In this document: positions 59,691 through 64,000 of the stretch, piece by piece
How the letters are laid out: every line of letters begins with the position of its first letter
Position numbering within the stretch: the stretch's first letter is position 1
Assembly: GCA_021806645.1 (NCBI GenBank)
Contig: JAJZQX010000002.1
Span: 62,001 to 126,000 of the forward strand
DNA length: 64,000 nucleotides
Source: Myxococcales bacterium
Lineage (GTDB): Bacteria; Myxococcota; Myxococcia; Myxococcales; Anaeromyxobacteraceae
Direction: 5' to 3'
Notes under the pieces: model-generated
What the model saw: only the letters and a program-made list of their open reading frames with translations
The model's database searches: none
Told to the model about the DNA's origin: nothing
Made by a program: the position numbers and the translations under genes

Positions 59691-60698
59691 CTAGAGCATC
59701 ACCTTGTGCGGCAGCGACTCGCGCCAGCCGCTCGGCGTGATGACCGTGTAGTTGAGCTTGCGCTGCAGCTCCTTCACCGTCTGGCTCCCGGCGTAGGTGA
59801 GGCCGGAGCGGAGCCCGCCCACCAGGTCGGCGATGATCCGGTCCTCGTCCTCGCGGTAGGGGACGGTGGTGGAGATCCCCTCGGCGGTCTTCCACTCGGC
59901 GATGCCGCCCAGGTGGTCGTCGGCCACCTCGCGGCTGGCCATGCCGCGGTAGTTCTTCACCCAGTTTCCCTCGGCGTCCTTCACCTTCTCGCCGGGGGTG
60001 GGGCGCGTCCCCGCCAGCATCCCGCCGATCATCACGAAGTCGGCGCCGAAGGCGAGCGCCTTGACCAGGTCGCCGGCGTAGCGGATGCCGCCGTCGGCGA
60101 CGATGGAGCGGTCGCAGCGGGCGCAGTCCTGGATGGCGGTGAGCTGCGGCACGCCGTGGCCGGTCTTGAGCCGCGTGGTGCAGACGCTCCCCGGCCCGAT
60201 GCCCACCTTGACGATGTCGGCCCCCACCGAGGCCAGGTAGTCGGCCCCGGCGTAGGTGGCCACGTTGCCGGCCATCAGGCAGGCGTTGGGCAGCAGCTCG
60301 CGCAGCCGCTTGAGCGTCTTGCCGACGTAGCGGGCGTGGCCGTGGGCCACGTCCACCACGAAGTACTCGGCGCCGGCGTCGCGCAGCGCCTCGGCCCGCT
60401 GCAGCTCCTCGTCGGAGGTGCCCACCGAGACGAAGACCTTCACGGTGCAGCGCTTGAACTCGGCCACGTTCCGCTCGACCGAGGTGAAGCGGTGGAGCAC
60501 GCCGATGCCCCCCTTGCCGCCGATGAAGTTGGCCATCGCCGACTCGGTGACGGTGTCCATGTTGGCGGTCATGACGGGCAGCTGGAGGGTGAGCTTGCCG
60601 CTCCGGTCGGTGACCGTGGTGTCCACGTCCTGGCGCGACAGGTAGTGGTTGTAGGCGGGGACCAGCAGGACGTCGTCGAAGGTGAAGGCTTCGCGCAT
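59691..60698 (-). CDS. guaC: GMP reductase
   Basis: The 335-residue TIM-barrel protein contains [20 protein letters not shown] with the active Cys, [30 protein letters not shown] and the flap [20 protein letters not shown]. It lacks the CBS domains of IMP dehydrogenase. These points fit GMP reductase, which converts GMP to IMP. An IMP dehydrogenase without CBS is the alternative. It is convergent with the porin gene. Confidence 0.85.
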   Translation of the reverse strand: MREAFTFDDVLLVPAYNHYLSRQDVDTTVTDRSGKLTLQLPVMTANMDTVTESAMANFIGGKGGIGVLHRFTSVERNVAEFKRCTVKVFVSVGTSDEELQRAEALRDAGAEYFVVDVAHGHARYVGKTLKRLRELLPNACLMAGNVATYAGADYLASVGADIVKVGIGPGSVCTTRLKTGHGVPQLTAIQDCARCDRSIVADGGIRYAGDLVKALAFGADFVMIGGMLAGTRPTPGEKVKDAEGNWVKNYRGMASREVADDHLGGIAEWKTAEGISTTVPYREDEDRIIADLVGGLRSGLTYAGSQTVKELQRKLNYTVITPSGWRESLPHKVML

Positions 60699-60724
60699 GG
60701 GAGGAGCTCCTGGCGGGACGGGTC

Positions 60725-62116
60725 CTAGCGGGCGGACGGGGCCGCGTAGAGATCGAGGACGCGGTCGAGGGTGCGGCGGCAGACGGCGCAGAAGGGGACG
60801 GGGTCGCGGGAGAACATGATGCAGTCAGCCTGGGGACGGAAGGTGCCGGCCGGCTCGTAGTTGGCCCCCTCGAACGCGCCCACCGGCCCGTTGAACGGCG
60901 AGAGCAGCGCCGTCTCCTCCTTCTGCTGCTGCGTGAAGAGCGCGTCCATCTCGCGCTCCGGCCCGTTCCGCTTGCGGATGGCCTTGCGCTGCTCCTGGAT
61001 CTCCCTGGCCCGCGCCGTGAACCGGTCCCTGGGCCACGGGGTGGGCAGCGGCGTGCCGGGCTGGATCAGGTCGGCCCACTTGGCCGCCTTGGGGTCGTGG
61101 GTGACGTTGGCCTCCCACGGCTCGACCCGCCCCTGGGCCGGCAGGTAGGCGGTGTCGCTGGTGAAGTACTCGTCGGCCAGCGCCGCCACCGAGTGGCCCA
61201 GCTCGTGGACGAAGATGTACTCGGCCCACCTCGAGCGGGCCGCCACCGTCGCGTAGAGGTTGAAGATGCCGCCGCCGCCGTAGGTGTCGCCGTTCACGAG
61301 GATGGCCAGCGCGTCGTACGGCGCGAAGGAGGCCACGTCGCGCAGCGAGCGGTTCTCGAAGCTCAAGACGTACCGCTCCGAGCCGAAGGCGTCGTAGGTG
61401 GCGCCGACGCGGCTGCGCCGGTGGACGCCGGTGGAGGGGCGCGAGACGCCCGGCTGGTCGGACGGTGGGCAGAGCCCCCAGACGTTGACGTCGCCCTGCC
61501 GCGACCTCCACGGCTCGGCGTGGAAGAGCGCCTTCACGAGCCGGCGCGCGTCGGCCTCGAAGCGGCCCCGCTCGGCGGCCGTGTACCCGTCGCCGACGAG
61601 CAGCAGGTCGAACTTCCGAGCCGGCGGGCCGCTCCGCCGCAGCGCCAGGAGCGGACCCGGCGAGGGTGGCGGGGCGTCGTCGGCGAACTGGTTGGCGGGA
61701 TCGACCAGCAGCGTCCAGGCCTCGCGGAAGGACTGGTCGGGCGCCCGCTTCTTCAGGACCAGCTTGACCGGCGCGGAGGGGGCGGGGAAGCGGACCGACT
61801 CGGAGAAGGTGCGGGCGGCGCCGCGCGCCTCGTCGGTGGTCTCCCACTCGCCGAAGATGGAGGCGAAGCCGCGGGAGTAGAGGAGCTCGTCGCTCCTCGC
61901 GTCGCGGACCTCGAAGAGGTACTTGCCGAGGCCGAGGTCGTCCACGGCCCGGTCCAGCCGGCCCGGGAACGGCAGCGGCTCCAGCACCAGCCGATCCAGC
62001 GAGAAGGTCTCGGTGGTGGCGGTGCCGGTGTGGAAGTAGTCGACGCGGAAGGTGCGTGGGGCCGGTGGCGAGGCGGTGAAGGCGAGGGCCACGGCGAGGG
62101 CGGGCAGGAAGGTCAT
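60725..62116 (-). CDS. M64-type zinc metallopeptidase, secreted
   Basis: The 463-residue protein has a signal peptide (MTFLPALAVALAFTASPP) and the zinc motif VHELGHSVAALADEY (HExxH with downstream DEY), as in the IgA-peptidase M64 family. DLLLVGDGYTAAERGRFEAD is the second family mark. It probably works outside the cytoplasm. The protein substrate is not known; the name IgA peptidase is historical. It is on the same strand as guaC, 26 bases upstream. Confidence 0.88.
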   Translation of the reverse strand: MTFLPALAVALAFTASPPAPRTFRVDYFHTGTATTETFSLDRLVLEPLPFPGRLDRAVDDLGLGKYLFEVRDARSDELLYSRGFASIFGEWETTDEARGAARTFSESVRFPAPSAPVKLVLKKRAPDQSFREAWTLLVDPANQFADDAPPPSPGPLLALRRSGPPARKFDLLLVGDGYTAAERGRFEADARRLVKALFHAEPWRSRQGDVNVWGLCPPSDQPGVSRPSTGVHRRSRVGATYDAFGSERYVLSFENRSLRDVASFAPYDALAILVNGDTYGGGGIFNLYATVAARSRWAEYIFVHELGHSVAALADEYFTSDTAYLPAQGRVEPWEANVTHDPKAAKWADLIQPGTPLPTPWPRDRFTARAREIQEQRKAIRKRNGPEREMDALFTQQQKEETALLSPFNGPVGAFEGANYEPAGTFRPQADCIMFSRDPVPFCAVCRRTLDRVLDLYAAPSAR

Positions 62117-62247
62117 GGGTTCCGGTCATACCGCGCTGCGACCGACTCGGCACGGGCGAGTACCGCTTTAGGACGGGGAGCCCCTCGGGGGCGGTACAGG
62201 CCATGCTGTTGCGCCACACCCTGCGGGCGATCTAGCCTTCTCCCACG

Positions 62248-62433
62248 ATGCCTCCGCTTCCGCCAGATCGCCCCAGGACCCCTCGCAAGCCGCCTGAGGA
62301 GTTGCTGCCGTTCAAGCCGTGGATGCTGGCGCTGGCCGTCTTCGTGGCCTGCGCCCTCGGCGTCGCCATCATGGAAGACCTGCGGTCGCCGAGCGACATG
62401 TGGGCCCAGAACGGCGCCCTGCATCGTCGCTAG
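62248..62433 (+). CDS. Small single-helix membrane protein
   Basis: The 61-residue protein has a Pro-rich N-terminus, one hydrophobic helix (MLALAVFVACALGVAIM) and a short polar tail. It stands between two minus-strand genes and overlaps the end of the Sel1 gene by four bases. No family is recognised. The pattern is like other orphan small membrane proteins of myxobacteria. Confidence 0.5.
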   Translation: MPPLPPDRPRTPRKPPEELLPFKPWMLALAVFVACALGVAIMEDLRSPSDMWAQNGALHRR

Positions 62434-63599
62434 CGGGCCTGGGCTTCCTCGGGCTTCCGCAGCCCGTACCGCTCCAGATCGAGGCAGGCGCCGGCCACGT
62501 CGCCGTCGCAGGCGCGGCGCAGGAGCGTGGTGGCCCGCGGCCGGTCGGCCGGGACGCCCCCGCCGGCCCAGAGCAGGATGGCGAGATCGTGGCAGGCGGT
62601 GAGCCGGCCGGCGGCGCAGGCCCGCTCGTAGAAGCGCTCCGCCAGCGCCCCGTTGCCGGTCACCAGCACTCCCTCCTGATGCGTCCGCCCGGCCCGGTGG
62701 CAGGCCTCGGCCTGCCCGCCCGCGCAGAGCCGCTCGAGCAGCGGCAACGGCGGGTCGCCCTCGAGCAGCGCGGCGGCGCCACCCGGAAGGTCGGCCGCGG
62801 CGGCGAGGCAGGGCCCGGTGCCGAGCGCGCCGCAATGGGCGACGAGGAGGGACCGGCCACGCGCCACGTCGCGGACCACCCCCTCGCCACGCAGCAGGGC
62901 GCTGGCGAGCCGGGCGCACCCCTCGCCCGAGCCGAGCGCGCAGCCACGCTGGTACCGCTCGGCGGCCCGATCCAGGTATAGGGGGTCGGCCGCCCCGGTG
63001 CGCCGGACGTTCCCGGCCTCGGTGCAGGCCGCGGCGTCGCCCAGCGCACAGCCGCGCTCCAGCAGGCCGAGCCTCTTCACGCCGCTCCCGGCGCCGGAGA
63101 GCCGCGCCAGCAGCAGGCAGCCGCCGCCGTCGCCGAGGTCGCAGGCGCGCTCCAGCAGCCCGCGCCGCGAGGCCGGCTCCTCCATCAACTCAGCCAGGTC
63201 GAGGCAGGCGCCACCCGAGCGCTCGGCGCAACCCTCGCCGAGCAGCGCGCGACGCCGGGCCGGATCGGTGCGCCGGTTCGCCAGCCGGTGACAGGCCTCA
63301 CCGTAGCCGGCCTGGCAGCCGCGGTCGAGGAGCCGGTCGGCCCTCGCCGGATCGGGCGCCACCCCGTCGCCGGCCAGCAACAGCTCGGCCAGCGCGCCGC
63401 AGGCCCGCCCCACGCTCCCGGCGCAGGCGTCGTCGAGCAGCCGCACGCAGGTGGCGTCGTCGGCCCGGTCGGGAGGAGGCCCGCCCAGCACGCTGAACCG
63501 GTCGCACGGCCCGGTCGAGGCGGCGGCCAGGAGGGCCGAGAGGAGCGAGGCAAGAAGCACGGAGCGGCCTAGTCTAAGCCAAGGCCGGCCCCGGGGCAC
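62430..63599 (-). CDS. Sel1-repeat (Cys-rich) secreted protein
   Basis: The 389-residue protein has an N-terminal hydrophobic signal ([18 protein letters not shown]) and about nine repeats of 32-38 residues, each with a Cys pair of the kind [36 protein letters not shown] and [18 protein letters not shown]. Disulfide-linked Sel1 repeats like these occur in the Hcp (Helicobacter Cys-rich) family. They are scaffold proteins in the periplasm or outside the cell. The partner is not known. Confidence 0.82.
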   Translation of the reverse strand: MPRGRPWLRLGRSVLLASLLSALLAAASTGPCDRFSVLGGPPPDRADDATCVRLLDDACAGSVGRACGALAELLLAGDGVAPDPARADRLLDRGCQAGYGEACHRLANRRTDPARRRALLGEGCAERSGGACLDLAELMEEPASRRGLLERACDLGDGGGCLLLARLSGAGSGVKRLGLLERGCALGDAAACTEAGNVRRTGAADPLYLDRAAERYQRGCALGSGEGCARLASALLRGEGVVRDVARGRSLLVAHCGALGTGPCLAAAADLPGGAAALLEGDPPLPLLERLCAGGQAEACHRAGRTHQEGVLVTGNGALAERFYERACAAGRLTACHDLAILLWAGGGVPADRPRATTLLRRACDGDVAGACLDLERYGLRKPEEAQAR

Positions 63600-63610
63600 C
63601 CAGGCGGCGG

Positions 63611-63639
63611 TTGACTCGCCACGCCCGGCGGAGTGACAA
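63611..63639 (+). promoter_or_regulatory. Possible ilvD promoter
   Basis: TTGACT (63611-63616) is 17 bases from the weak -10 TGACAA (63634-63639). The ATG follows eight bases later, which would give a leaderless transcript. The -10 is poor, so confidence is low. Confidence 0.3.
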
Positions 63640-63646
63640 CCGGGGC

Positions 63647-64000
63647 ATGCGCTCCGACACCATCAAGAAGGGGTTCGAGCGGGCCCCCCACCGAAGCCTG
63701 CTCCGCGCCGTCGGCCTGAAGGACGAGGACTTCGACAAGCCCTTCATCGGCATCGCCAACAGCCACATCGACATCATCCCCGGCCACTTCTACCTGCAGG
63801 AGTACGGCCGGATCGCCAAGGACGAGATCCGCAAGGCGGGCGGCGTCCCCTTCGAGTTCAACACCATCGGCGTGGACGACGGCATCGCCATGGGGCACGG
63901 CGGCATGAAGTACTCGCTGCCCTCGCGCGAGCTGATCGCCGACTCGGTGGAGACGGTGATGGAGGCGCACCAGCTCGACGCGCTCCTCTGCATCCCCAAC
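63647..64000 (+). CDS. ilvD: Dihydroxy-acid dehydratase, cut by window edge
   Basis: The first 118 residues of a roughly 560-residue enzyme are visible. It catalyses the last common step of valine, leucine and isoleucine synthesis and needs an Fe-S cluster. [36 protein letters not shown] and [19 protein letters not shown] are typical IlvD/Edd family motifs, with the [14 protein letters not shown] block distinguishing IlvD. The remaining Fe-S Cys residues lie beyond the window. Confidence 0.95.
   Translation, partial: MRSDTIKKGFERAPHRSLLRAVGLKDEDFDKPFIGIANSHIDIIPGHFYLQEYGRIAKDEIRKAGGVPFEFNTIGVDDGIAMGHGGMKYSLPSRELIADSVETVMEAHQLDALLCIPN

Overview
The window is very GC-rich, with nearly every third codon position G or C. 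It looks like a chromosomal segment of a myxobacterium, most likely of the Anaeromyxobacter type. This is inferred from the myxobacterial PilZ paralogue domain fused to a receiver, PEGA/TPR and cysteine-rich lipoproteins, the multi-HAMP kinase remnant, an Obg GTPase with a histone-like basic tail, and a neutral-ceramidase-like gene. No rRNA, tRNA, CRISPR array, prophage or insertion sequence was seen. Most of the window is housekeeping and envelope biogenesis, with accessory patches between.

Left part (1-18.3 kb): a PiT phosphate transporter (cut by the window edge) with its DUF47 partner; two regulator genes, one of which is a collapsed hybrid kinase; a RNase H-fold exonuclease; a GIN-domain lipoprotein; and a PilZ-receiver protein. 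Then comes a four-gene envelope cluster (6.5-12.9 kb): Ig-like lipoprotein, small two-TM protein, beta-propeller lipoprotein and PEGA/TPR protein. It is followed by a ceramidase-like hydrolase divergent from purF, a second PilZ protein, a frame-broken DUF155/RMND1 gene and an HU gene with a clear terminator.

Middle (18.3-40 kb): a partial complex I operon (nuoEFJK), small membrane proteins, plsY, a Phd/PIN toxin-antitoxin pair, ftsK, a zinc-ribbon/GYF-like/TPR protein, the gatCAB amidotransferase operon running into mtnA, a YkvA protein, rplU-rpmA-obgE with a TrmH-type methyltransferase, an HNH endonuclease, a second toxin-antitoxin pair and an RluA-family pseudouridine synthase.

Right part (40-64 kb): a long outer-membrane biogenesis run, kdsB-pyrG-kdsA-kdsC-acyltransferase-lptC-lptA-lptB-rpoN-hpf-ptsN, in which KDO synthesis, lipid A acylation and LPS transport sit next to sigma-54 and its PTS-Ntr partner. 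It ends at a 29-codon TusA fragment. On the other strand follow lepB and a six-gene tripartite ABC efflux operon (two permeases, ATPase, adaptor, TolC, Yip1-like protein), then a DUF1460 amidase-like gene. A porin-like gene, a GMP reductase, an M64-type metallopeptidase, a Sel1-repeat protein and the start of ilvD complete the window.

Many genes overlap by ATGA or GTGA, so translational coupling is common. Several promoters (kdsB, both antitoxins, purF, perhaps ilvD) place the predicted transcription start at or within a few bases of the start codon, suggesting leaderless or nearly leaderless mRNAs. No wholly new system could be proven. The best candidates for a second look are the collapsed HAMP-receiver regulator with its repeated upstream element, the 6.5-12.9 kb envelope cluster, the toxin-antitoxin operators and the insertion in the FtsK motor.
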